This document shows, one piece after another, positions 21,552 through 28,987 of a stretch of 39,405 nt of DNA. Within the stretch, counting starts at the first letter, position 1, and each line of letters opens with the position of its first letter. This DNA comes from a virus: positions 1 through 39,405 of the IMG/VR virus record IMGVR_UViG_3300048056_000050; one strand, 5' to 3'. Made by a program: the position numbers and the translations under genes. Under the pieces are notes generated by a model, which had not been told where the DNA came from, did no database searches, and worked only from the letters and a program-made list of their open reading frames with translations.

Positions 21552-23762
21552 ATGAGCAATGCCCTACTTTCAAGCAAAGTTTCGATTCAAGAAGAAGAGC
21601 CAAGAACCCGAACGATCGACGCGGTCCAAACTTCGATCGCTGCGATGGTCGGCATTGCCGAACGCGGGCCGATCGGTGTTGCAACGCTGGTAACATCGTT
21701 TGATGAATACCGTGACATTTTCGGCGGTTATACAACCGACGCTGAAATGACAACGGCGGCCGAAGGGTTTTTTGACAACGAAGGCCAGTTTTTGTATGTG
21801 ACCCGGACCGTTCACTTTGCGGATCCGTCGAATCCAGCAACGAAGGTTTCTTTGAAGGCCACGATCAATTTGTTGACGGCGGCCGGTGGACCAACGGCGG
21901 GTTCTGTAACTTCCAACAACACGGAAACTTTCTTGTTGGCGGATGGTCAAACCGTTGTTGTCGATGTCGATACCGGGGGCAATGCAACGGCGACGTTCAA
22001 CGCAGCGGCGGCGGCTTTGACGGCAAGCAATACGGAAACCTACGCGTTGGCGAACGGTGAAACTTTGACGTTCCGAATCAACGGCGGCGCATTGCAAACG
22101 GTGACTTTCACGACGGCGGCTTTTGCCAACATCGCGTTGGCAACGGCCCTTGAAGTTTCGGCGGTTATCAACGCGGGTTCGGTCGGCATTCAAGCCGATG
22201 TTGATGCCGGTGCATCGCGAATTACAACCGATCGCCAAGGAACCGGGGCTTCAATTGAAATCGTCGGTGGTACGGCCCAAGCGACTTTGGGCTTTGCGAT
22301 CGGTACTGTGAACGGAACCGGTGACGTTGCCGACATCACAGCGGTAACAGCGGCTGAAGCCAAGACGGTCATCGAAGCCGATGTTCCCGGTTGTACCGTC
22401 AACGATCTTTCGGGCGCGGTTCAAATTGTTTCAAACACAACCGGTCTTTCTTCTTCGATCCAAGTTGATGCGGCTTCGACTGCCGACGGGATTTTTGGTT
22501 TCGACAATGCTTTGCATGTTGGAACCACGGGGGCGGCGGTTCCGACACTTCAAGTTGATGGTTTGTGGGATGGTGCTTACGCCAACCAATTTCAACTTCA
22601 GGTCGCGGCGGCGACTTCGGGTGAAAGCGATCGGTTCAATCTGACGCTTTTGCAAGGTGGTCTGATTGCCGAAATCTGGCCAAACGTTTCAATGGATGAC
22701 AACGCCGAACGATACGTTGAAGACGTTGTGAATTTGAGCAACGAAAAATCTAAATTGATTTCGGTTGTGGATCTCGATGTGTCTTCGGCACAACGTCCGG
22801 CAAACGGAATTTCCGCAAACATGACGGGCGGCGATGACGGCTTGACCGGTTTGGTCGATAACGATTTTATCGGTGACAGCACTGGAAAAACGGGCATCCG
22901 TGCGTTGGACACAGTACAAGACGTTTCGATCTTGGGTGTTCCCGGCCAAGCAACCGGGCCCATTCAAAACGCGATGATCAACTATTGTGAAAGCACGCGA
23001 AACGGTTCGATGTTTTCCGTTTTGGATTCCCCCGCCGGTGCGTCGGCAACTGACATCATCACATATGTTGAAACAACGGCTTTGCTTTTGGGATTGTCCG
23101 AATTCGGCGCCATGTATTGGCCACGGGTCAAAGTTCTGAACCCACTTCGGGGCGTCTTTGGGAACGTCGACAATATTGTTGTTGCGCCTTCGGGTCACAT
23201 CATGGGCGTTTATGCACGAACCGACGCGGCCCGTCCCGGTGGGATTTATGATCCACCCGCAGGAATCGAAGAAGGCCAATTGTTGAAAATTGTCGGTTTT
23301 GAGACTGACGAAGTTTTTGACGAAGCCCGTCGCGATCTCGTTTTCCCAAAGCGGATCAACATTTTGACATCGTTCACCGGTGCGCCACGACACATCGACG
23401 GTTCCCGTTGTTTGAAGTCGAACGGAAATTTCCCCTTCGTTGCCCAAAGGCGCGGGGCGATCTTCATCGAACAATCGATCAAGAACGGAACAGAATTCGC
23501 GCGAAACAAGAACAACACCGACAAACTTCGGCGCGAGGTTGAACGGACAATTCGAGGGTTCTTGAAAATCCAAATGAACAACAACGCGTTTGCTTCAAAC
23601 GATCCTGATTTGGCTTTCTTTGTCGACTTCTCGGAAAAGATTCAAACGCCGGCCAAAAACCGAATGGATGGCCGGGTTGGTCTTGCATTCAACGAACCGG
23701 CGGAATTCATTGTCATTCGTTTTTCGAAAGACACGCGGGCAATTGAACAAGCGGCGGCCTAG
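21552..23762 (+). CDS. Contractile tail sheath protein with inserted beta domains (736 aa)
   Basis: Sheath proteins polymerise around the tube and contract to drive it through the host envelope. N-terminal residues 1-90 (TSIAAMVGIAERGPIGVATL; SFDEYRDIFGGY; FFDNEGQFLYVTR) and the C-terminal domain from about 600 (FPKRINILTSFTGAPRHIDG; LRREVERTIRGFLKIQ) are typical. Between them residues about 115-345 form an insertion of repeated beta modules: a short copy near 117-155 (TETFLLADGQTVVVDVD) and a full one near 156-250 (TETYALANGETLTFRING to IEIVGGTAQATLGF). Insertions here usually decorate the outer sheath. The same module occurs in the protein at 37309. Length is above T4 gp18 (659 aa). Confidence 0.85.
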   Translation: MSNALLSSKVSIQEEEPRTRTIDAVQTSIAAMVGIAERGPIGVATLVTSFDEYRDIFGGYTTDAEMTTAAEGFFDNEGQFLYVTRTVHFADPSNPATKVSLKATINLLTAAGGPTAGSVTSNNTETFLLADGQTVVVDVDTGGNATATFNAAAAALTASNTETYALANGETLTFRINGGALQTVTFTTAAFANIALATALEVSAVINAGSVGIQADVDAGASRITTDRQGTGASIEIVGGTAQATLGFAIGTVNGTGDVADITAVTAAEAKTVIEADVPGCTVNDLSGAVQIVSNTTGLSSSIQVDAASTADGIFGFDNALHVGTTGAAVPTLQVDGLWDGAYANQFQLQVAAATSGESDRFNLTLLQGGLIAEIWPNVSMDDNAERYVEDVVNLSNEKSKLISVVDLDVSSAQRPANGISANMTGGDDGLTGLVDNDFIGDSTGKTGIRALDTVQDVSILGVPGQATGPIQNAMINYCESTRNGSMFSVLDSPAGASATDIITYVETTALLLGLSEFGAMYWPRVKVLNPLRGVFGNVDNIVVAPSGHIMGVYARTDAARPGGIYDPPAGIEEGQLLKIVGFETDEVFDEARRDLVFPKRINILTSFTGAPRHIDGSRCLKSNGNFPFVAQRRGAIFIEQSIKNGTEFARNKNNTDKLRREVERTIRGFLKIQMNNNAFASNDPDLAFFVDFSEKIQTPAKNRMDGRVGLAFNEPAEFIVIRFSKDTRAIEQAAA
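21912..22075 (+). repeat. Diverged tandem duplication inside the sheath insertion
   Basis: The segments at about 21916-21963 and 22026-22073 encode NTETFLLADGQTVVVDV and NTETYALANGETLTFRI. They share a common frame and many base matches (ACGGAAAC; GCG(G/A)A(T/C)GGT), pointing to duplication of a beta module followed by divergence. Confidence 0.6.
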
Positions 23763-23804
23763 TCAATAAGCCGAAACCAAAAACAAAAAACGGAGTATTG
23801 AAAA

Positions 23805-24272
23805 ATGGCAGTCGTAGGAACACCAAGAGTCTTTCAAAAGAAGTTCGCTTTTCAGGTCGAAATTGACGGCATTCGTTCAGCGGCGTTCACCCGATGTTCT
23901 GAGTTGTCGGCCGAAATCGGCAAAGTTGAACAGCGGGAAGGCGGGAAACTCATTCCCGACAAAAGCCCGGGGTTGGTCAACATTACCGATGTGACGCTTG
24001 AACGCGGCGTTGCCAACGGCGATAGCGATCTTTACAATTGGTGGCTTGATGTCGTCAAAGTATCGGCCGGCGGCGGTACGGGCAAAGTCACGCCGTTTTA
24101 CAAACGCCAAGTCGAAATTCTTCAACTTGACCGCGACGCTTCTGTTTTGAAGCGTTGGGTTTTGGAAGGCGCGTGGCCGACAAAATGCGTTGTTGGCGAA
24201 TGGGACAACGATGCCGACGAAAACGTTGTTGAAAGCCTCGTTTTGACATTTGACACGTTCGATTTGGTGTAA
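23805..24272 (+). CDS. Tail tube protein, T4 gp19 family (155 aa)
   Basis: PRVFQKKFAFQVEIDGIRSA, FTRCSELSAEIGKVEQREGG, VTLERGVANGDSDLYNWW and the end RWVLEGAWPTKCVVGEWDND with ESLVLTFDTFDLV match the T4 gp19-like tube family: 'F.V.idG...a.F...sgl..e......eGG', 'vtL.rG......ly.W', '.A.P.k......n......iE...L..d.f.'. Its rings form the rigid inner tube. Length (155) is normal. It follows the sheath after 42 bp with CGGAGT upstream, the standard order. Confidence 0.9.
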   Translation: MAVVGTPRVFQKKFAFQVEIDGIRSAAFTRCSELSAEIGKVEQREGGKLIPDKSPGLVNITDVTLERGVANGDSDLYNWWLDVVKVSAGGGTGKVTPFYKRQVEILQLDRDASVLKRWVLEGAWPTKCVVGEWDNDADENVVESLVLTFDTFDLV

Positions 24273-24301
24273 GAACCTAATCGTTCACCAATTTTCAAAA
24301 C

Positions 24302-24321
24302 AAACGGTGTTGGGCCCGTTT
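24302..24321 (+). other. Weak hairpin before the tail chaperone genes
   Basis: AAACGG (24302-24307) pairs with CCGTTT (24316-24321) around an 8-nt loop. No U-run follows. Confidence 0.3.
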
Positions 24322-24347
24322 AGGGTTCACAAAGGGGACACCAAAAA

Positions 24348-25184
24348 ATGAATTGTATTTTGCCAAGCGGGCTTCGGGGCGTAGTCCGCAAATTGACAGG
24401 GTCGGAAATCAATCTTTTCACCAATCGGGATGTCGTCAAAAGTGGCGATCTCTTTGACCGAATCCTTCGGTCTTGTTGGGTTGAAACGACGGATTCCGGC
24501 CCTTATTCTTTTGCCGAAACCGGGAAAAGTTCGCCGGATTGGAAGCGGGTTTTGGTCGCAGATCGAACAATGGCTTTGATCGCGATCCGCATTGCGACTT
24601 ATGGAAGTTCATACGTTTTCAACGTTCAGTGTTTGAACAGCCAAAGTTGTGGTGAGCGTTTCGAATGGGAGATCGACCTTTCTTCGGATCTCGATGTTTT
24701 CGATCTTCCCGAATCTTCAATTGATAAAATTCGGGATGACGACAACCGTTTTCTTTGTTCGGTTGACGGTCATGAAATTGTTTTCAAATTGACAGACGGC
24801 GCCGGTGAAACGTTGGCCGGCCGTCGGCTTGCCAAGAACCGCAACGACATTATGTCGGTTGGTTTGGCTTCGAAGATTGTCAGTGTTGACGACAAAGAAT
24901 TGAATCACGTTCGGGCCGAAGAATTCGTGAAGGCATTGGGGGCCGATTCACAACTTGAACTTCTTCAGAGATTTGAAGAAGTCGATGGCGGCGTTGAAAC
25001 TATGATCGAAATTGAATGTCCTAGCTGTTACACAAAGCAGGATAAAAGCCTCCCTTTAGGGGAAGAAGGCTTTTGGATTCCTTCGTCACGCAAGCAACGG
25101 AAGAAGATCCGGGAGACGACGCGGAAGACCCAAAAGCGGAAGATGTTTCAGGATCCAAACAACCAAGGAAACGAAGAGGATTGA
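24348..25184 (+). CDS. Tail assembly chaperone / T4 gp26-like baseplate hub family protein (278 aa)
   Basis: ILPSGLRGVVRKLTGSEINL followed by about 60 residues and VADRTMALIAIRIATYGSSY, then a Cys-bearing FNVQCLNSQSCGERFEWEIDL, fits the family that includes T4 gp26 and the small proteins preceding tape measures in gp19-type phages. A second CPSC pair near residue 226 may complete a zinc site. In this position such proteins act as tape-measure chaperones. After KSLPLGEEGFWIPSS the tail becomes basic and disordered (KQRKKIRETTRKTQKRK). The gene overlaps the next by 112 bp; a CCCTTTA heptamer in its frame (25052-25058) could send ribosomes into that frame. Confidence 0.65.
   Translation: MNCILPSGLRGVVRKLTGSEINLFTNRDVVKSGDLFDRILRSCWVETTDSGPYSFAETGKSSPDWKRVLVADRTMALIAIRIATYGSSYVFNVQCLNSQSCGERFEWEIDLSSDLDVFDLPESSIDKIRDDDNRFLCSVDGHEIVFKLTDGAGETLAGRRLAKNRNDIMSVGLASKIVSVDDKELNHVRAEEFVKALGADSQLELLQRFEEVDGGVETMIEIECPSCYTKQDKSLPLGEEGFWIPSSRKQRKKIRETTRKTQKRKMFQDPNNQGNEED
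25044..25074 (+). promoter_or_regulatory. Candidate -1 programmed frameshift signal (slippery C CCT TTA in a hairpin)
   Basis: Read in the upstream gene's frame, 25052-25058 is C-CCT-TTA, a perfect X-XXY-YYZ slippery heptamer. Shifting by -1 gives CCC-TTT and enters the frame of the 25073 ORF, which is open from 25046. AAAAGCCT (25044-25051) pairs with AGGCTTTT (25067-25074), placing the heptamer in the loop. A looser downstream stem (25075-25110) is also possible. The fusion would have 351 residues. Confidence 0.5.
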
Positions 25185-25402
25185 TTGCGGGACTTTTTCC
25201 AACCTACGAAGAACGATGGTTGGAAAAAGTCACGGCCGAACTTTGCTATCACAGACATGGCGGTTCGGGTCTTTCGTTCAGTCGTTCCGAGATTCGCGAA
25301 ATGCCGATCGATGAGATAGAATTCTATCTAGAATGGCTTGAAGATATGAGACGGCGAGAAGCCGAAGCCATGAAGAAGGCGAATCAAACCGCGAGAAGAT
25401 GA
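25073..25402 (+). CDS. Second tail chaperone frame (109 aa if independent; likely -1 fusion partner)
   Basis: This frame overlaps the end of the previous gene and stops 14 bp before the tape measure, exactly where the 'GT' part of phage tail chaperones lies. It opens acidic (EEDPGDDAEDPKAEDVSG), then basic (KQPRKRRG), then helical with YEERWLEKVTAELCYHRHGG and the charged helix IEFYLEWLEDMRRREAEAMK. It can be reached by a -1 slip at 25052-25058. Alternatively TTG 25073 can start it, with AGGGGA 9 bp upstream. Size and layout fit a tape-measure-binding segment; sequence family not recognised. Confidence 0.65.
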   Translation: MDSFVTQATEEDPGDDAEDPKAEDVSGSKQPRKRRGLIAGLFPTYEERWLEKVTAELCYHRHGGSGLSFSRSEIREMPIDEIEFYLEWLEDMRRREAEAMKKANQTARR

Positions 25403-25416
25403 ACGGATAAAAACGA

Positions 25417-28044
25417 ATGGCAATGAACAACTTTGGTTTGGGTTTAACGTTCACGGCGCGAAACCTTGCCAGTGGTGCCATTCGACGTTTGAAGGGTGAG
25501 GTTACTGGGTTGGGGGCCGCTTCGGGTGTTGCCGGGGCGGCTATGTCGGCCGGGTTTGGTGTTGCGGCGGCGGGGATCGCGCCTTTGGTTGTTGGTGTGA
25601 CTGGTTTGGCGGCTTCTTTGAGTTTGGCCAATGCCGCCGGTGAATTCGAAACCGGTATTCAGAAAGTCGCCAACATTTCGGGGGCAACGGCCGAAGAACT
25701 TGGGCTTCTTCGGGATGCTGCGATCGAAGCTGGTCTGAACACGCAATTTTCGCCGGATGAGGCGACCGAAGGTTTGGCCAACTTGGCGGCCCAAGGTTTC
25801 AACGCTTCGAATTCGATCACGATGCTTGATTCTTCTTTGGCGTTGGCGGCCGGCGGTCAAATTTCGATCGGTCAGGCAACCGCAACAAGCGCGGCGGCTT
25901 TGCGTGTTTTCAGTTTGGCGGCCGATGAAGGCGGCATGGCAACCGACAAGCTTTTGAAAATTACGAATTTGACGGCGTTACAGGCCGGCGATCTCGAAAT
26001 TGCTTTGGGTACGGTTGCGCGTGGCGCGAGTATTACGAAACAAAGCCTTGATGAAATGTTGATTTCGATGGGCCTTGTGAAAAACACGGGTGTTGATGCT
26101 TCCGTGGCCGCTTCTTCGGTTTCATCGGCGTTGCTTTTCGCTGCGCAAAATGCAAAAAAGTTTTCCGGTATCGGTGTTTCGTTGACCGACAACAACGGAG
26201 AATTCAGAAGCTTTTTGGACATTGTCGGGGACACGTCCAAGGAATTGGACAAGGTCGAAAACGCGGCCGAACGGGTGGCGATGACGACCGATCTTTTCGG
26301 ACGGTTCGGAACAAATGCTTTCGCTGGAATTTCGAACCAATTGAAAGAAATGGTCAAACGCGAACCCGACATCAAGACCATTGAAGACGCGGTTGCCCAT
26401 TTGCGTTTTGAGATGGCAAGCGCCGAGGGAACGGCGGTCGAATTTTCAAATCGGTTGTTGGACACGTTCGGCGGTCAAAAGAAGATCTTGCAAGGGGCGA
26501 TGCAAACAATGGCGGTTCTTTTGGGTGAGCCATTCGCCAAGGTTTTCAAGCCGGTTATTTTCGCGATCGCTCAATCGCTTTCGGCGGTTGCGCGTTTGAT
26601 CAATTCAATGCCGGAAGAATTCAAAGTTGCCGTTGCCGCGTTTGTGGTTTTGTCTTCGGCGATCTTGGCGGCTTCGGGTGCGTTGACGGTGTTCATCGGG
26701 TTGGGAATGGTTGTGGGTGCGTTCTTGTTCCCGTTGCTTGTCAAAGGTGCAACGATTTTCGCGTTGGTCTTGTTCCCGTTGGTTGGTGGGATCTTGGCAA
26801 TGGCGGCGGCGTTCGGCGCTCTTTACATTGCGGCGCGTGAAAACGTTGGTGGGTTGGGCGACTTCATTTCGGGATTGGTGGACAAGACAAAGTTGGCTTT
26901 CAACGCAATTCGGCAATTGTTTTCGGATGGCTTTGTTTCTGGCAAGACTGCCGAAGCATTGTTGGATCCGGCGAACAAAGGCGTTTTGAATTTCGTTCGA
27001 ACGATTTTTCAGGTTGGAAAGCGGATCGTCGCATTCGTTCAAGGGATCGGTGCGGGGTTTGCCGAATCGTTTGGTTCCGTTGCGCCAAAGGTTGAAGGGT
27101 TGGTTGACGCCTTCAAAGACGTTTTGGAAATTTTGGGGATTACCGACAGCACGGCCGGAAGTCTTGGCGGTATGGACAAATTCGCCGCGAGTGGTGCGGC
27201 GGTTGGTTTGTTCTTGGTCGATGTTTTTGGTTTTGTGGTCGACGGGTTGAAGCGAGGAATCAAGTTCATCTATGGCTTCATTCAAGGGGCCAAGGACGCG
27301 ATCAAATCGTTTGTCGCGTTTGACGTGTTGAAGTCGCGGGTTTCTTTGGCGGCCGACGAAATCAAAAACCTGTTCATTCAATTGGGCTTTGGGTCTTCAG
27401 AAGCCGGCGGCGACATCCAATCGATCGGGTCGATCTTCGGAAAAGTCTTCGGTTTTATGATGGGTGTCGGAACCGAATTTGTGATCGCTTTTGTCAACGG
27501 GATCCGGTTTGCGATCAACGTGTTTCAAGCATTCATGGATATGCCGCGAGTGTTTGCGAAAATTTGGATCAGTGTCGCCACGACAATTGAAAATGTCATT
27601 GCGTCAATTTTGAATTACTTCGATGAGGCTTTGATGGCGATCGGTGAGTTGGCCGCCAAGATTCCGGTCGGGTTCCGAACGGGGGCCGTCGAATCTGTGA
27701 TCGACATGGGGATCGGTGCAAATCAGCGCATCAACCAAAGGTTGGTTGAGACGGGCCAAAGGGACCGTGAGCGTGATTCAAGGCTTACGGCCTTGGATGA
27801 TACGGCAAGCGTCGAACAAGCCCGCATTGGGGCCGCTGGGAACGATCAAAGCATGGTTGCGGGACACTTGGCGAATTTGGCCGGGAGTGTTCGCGCAATG
27901 CAAAAATCCCAACAGCAAAAAGACGACAAACCGTTGGTTGTTAATTTGATCGCTGACGCTGAAAAGATCGCTACGGTCGTAACTTCCCAAAATAGGCGTC
28001 GTGCGTCACAAGCATTCGTTCCGGTTCCGGCCGCCGTCGAATAA
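25417..28044 (+). CDS. Tail tape measure protein (875 aa)
   Basis: The N-terminal 330 residues match the phage tail tape measure family: a glycine/alanine hydrophobic start, then ANAAGEFETGIQKVANISGA, AIEAGLNTQFSPDEATEGL, NLAAQGF, and later LLFAAQNAKKFSGIGV and DLFGRFGTNAF. Hydrophobic segments at about 402-480 (FKVAVAAFVVLSSAILAASG; ALVLFPLVGGILAMAAAFGA) are usual in tape measures and may enter the host membrane. The rest is helical. The protein sets tail length; at the usual 0.15 nm per residue a tail near 130 nm is expected. It has no visible peptidase or lysozyme motif. Confidence 0.9.
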   Translation: MAMNNFGLGLTFTARNLASGAIRRLKGEVTGLGAASGVAGAAMSAGFGVAAAGIAPLVVGVTGLAASLSLANAAGEFETGIQKVANISGATAEELGLLRDAAIEAGLNTQFSPDEATEGLANLAAQGFNASNSITMLDSSLALAAGGQISIGQATATSAAALRVFSLAADEGGMATDKLLKITNLTALQAGDLEIALGTVARGASITKQSLDEMLISMGLVKNTGVDASVAASSVSSALLFAAQNAKKFSGIGVSLTDNNGEFRSFLDIVGDTSKELDKVENAAERVAMTTDLFGRFGTNAFAGISNQLKEMVKREPDIKTIEDAVAHLRFEMASAEGTAVEFSNRLLDTFGGQKKILQGAMQTMAVLLGEPFAKVFKPVIFAIAQSLSAVARLINSMPEEFKVAVAAFVVLSSAILAASGALTVFIGLGMVVGAFLFPLLVKGATIFALVLFPLVGGILAMAAAFGALYIAARENVGGLGDFISGLVDKTKLAFNAIRQLFSDGFVSGKTAEALLDPANKGVLNFVRTIFQVGKRIVAFVQGIGAGFAESFGSVAPKVEGLVDAFKDVLEILGITDSTAGSLGGMDKFAASGAAVGLFLVDVFGFVVDGLKRGIKFIYGFIQGAKDAIKSFVAFDVLKSRVSLAADEIKNLFIQLGFGSSEAGGDIQSIGSIFGKVFGFMMGVGTEFVIAFVNGIRFAINVFQAFMDMPRVFAKIWISVATTIENVIASILNYFDEALMAIGELAAKIPVGFRTGAVESVIDMGIGANQRINQRLVETGQRDRERDSRLTALDDTASVEQARIGAAGNDQSMVAGHLANLAGSVRAMQKSQQQKDDKPLVVNLIADAEKIATVVTSQNRRRASQAFVPVPAAVE

Positions 28045-28056
28045 GCTTGTTTGACA

Positions 28057-28650
28057 ATGAGTTTTTCAGGCGACGCAGGGGCCAAGCCCCCAAGGGTTTT
28101 TTTCGTGAATTTGCGAACGGGCGAAGGGCAAGAAATGCCTTTTATGCCAACCGAGTTCACAGAAGAAATCGTTGTGAACTATGGCCGGCAAGTTGTTGCC
28201 GGAATGAGTCACGAAACGCTTCAATTTTCCAACACGTCGAATTACAAAATTTCGGGGTTGGAATTTTTCTTTTTAGGCGTGCCGCGTTCGGGTTCAGAGG
28301 ATCCGAACAACCTAAGCCAGCAAGACATCATTCACGACAAACGAAATTTCTTGATGTCGCTGACGCTTTCGAGTGAATCGGCCGAAACGGTTCGGGATGG
28401 TGGGCCCCCAAGAATTTTGTTTGTGTGGCCAAAAATGGTTTCGATGACTTGTGTTATTGGATCTTTGAAAATCACACATGAGAAGTTTTCCAAGGACGGG
28501 CGTTCTTCAATTTTCCGCGCGGTTGTTGATCTGGAAGAAGTCCGCGACTTTCGTTTGACAAGCGAAAATGTAAGGGTTCAAGGAACGTTCAGGCCAAGCG
28601 CCCAAGCTATCGAATGGCAGAACGTCGAACAACTTGTAAGGGCCCTTTGA
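28057..28650 (+). CDS. CIS tube-like/baseplate hub adaptor protein (197 aa)
   Basis: EMPFMPTEFTEEIVVNYGRQ, then VAGMSHETLQFSNTSNYKIS followed by GLEFFF, then PPRILFVWPKMVSMTCVIGS and KFSKDGRSSIFRAVVDLEEV, follow the pattern of the contractile injection system tube domain found in Afp7/Pvc7: 'F.P.e.s.......y....G.s...l.y.gt....i...l.f', 'pP.vlf.wg', 'F...G.p.RA.v...l.e'. Those link tube and hub. It lacks the LysM part, which is a separate gene immediately after. ATG 28057 is preferred; TTG 28051 adds two residues. Assignment is by pattern only. Confidence 0.6.
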   Translation: MSFSGDAGAKPPRVFFVNLRTGEGQEMPFMPTEFTEEIVVNYGRQVVAGMSHETLQFSNTSNYKISGLEFFFLGVPRSGSEDPNNLSQQDIIHDKRNFLMSLTLSSESAETVRDGGPPRILFVWPKMVSMTCVIGSLKITHEKFSKDGRSSIFRAVVDLEEVRDFRLTSENVRVQGTFRPSAQAIEWQNVEQLVRAL

Positions 28651-28651
28651 T

Positions 28652-28987
28652 ATGCCACCAAGACGATTTTCACGACACACATTCACCGAAGCATATGAAG
28701 ACGACAACGGGCGTTTGATGTTGACGGAGCCTGAGCCGTTTCGTTATCAGTCGTTCCCTGACAATCGGATCCATACGGTCAAAGGTGGTGAAACCATTTT
28801 TTCGATCGCTGCGAAATATTTTCGACCTTTGCCAAGGCCATCGGGGTTCTTTTGGATCTTGATGGATTTTCAACCCGTGCCAATTATCGATCCAACTTTG
28901 AAGTTGGCCGAAGGTTCGAAGTTGGTTGTTCCGTCGCTGCGAACCGTTCTTGAAGAAGTTTTTTCAGAAAAACGCCGGGGTTTGTAA
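28652..28987 (+). CDS. LysM-like tail protein, gpX/T4 gp53-type (111 aa)
   Basis: HTVKGGETIFSIAAKYF (about residues 47-63) followed by SGFFWILMDFQPVPIIDP and KLAEGSKLVVPS is a LysM-like domain of the P2 gpX/T4 gp53 baseplate kind: 'h.v..GDtl..IA..yyg....w..i...N...dP...l..G..l.iP'. In phages it sits at the hub or wedge and helps attach the spike complex, and may touch peptidoglycan. It starts one base after the previous stop and ends adjacent to the next ATG. Confidence 0.75.
   Translation: MPPRRFSRHTFTEAYEDDNGRLMLTEPEPFRYQSFPDNRIHTVKGGETIFSIAAKYFRPLPRPSGFFWILMDFQPVPIIDPTLKLAEGSKLVVPSLRTVLEEVFSEKRRGL

Noticed and set aside
21895-22600. Intein in the sheath gene
   Set aside because: The insertion is made of beta repeats without Cys/Ser-start, HN-end or endonuclease motifs.
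28051-28056. TTGACA in front of the CIS-tube-like gene
   Set aside because: It directly abuts the ATG; no -10 box can fit before the start codon.
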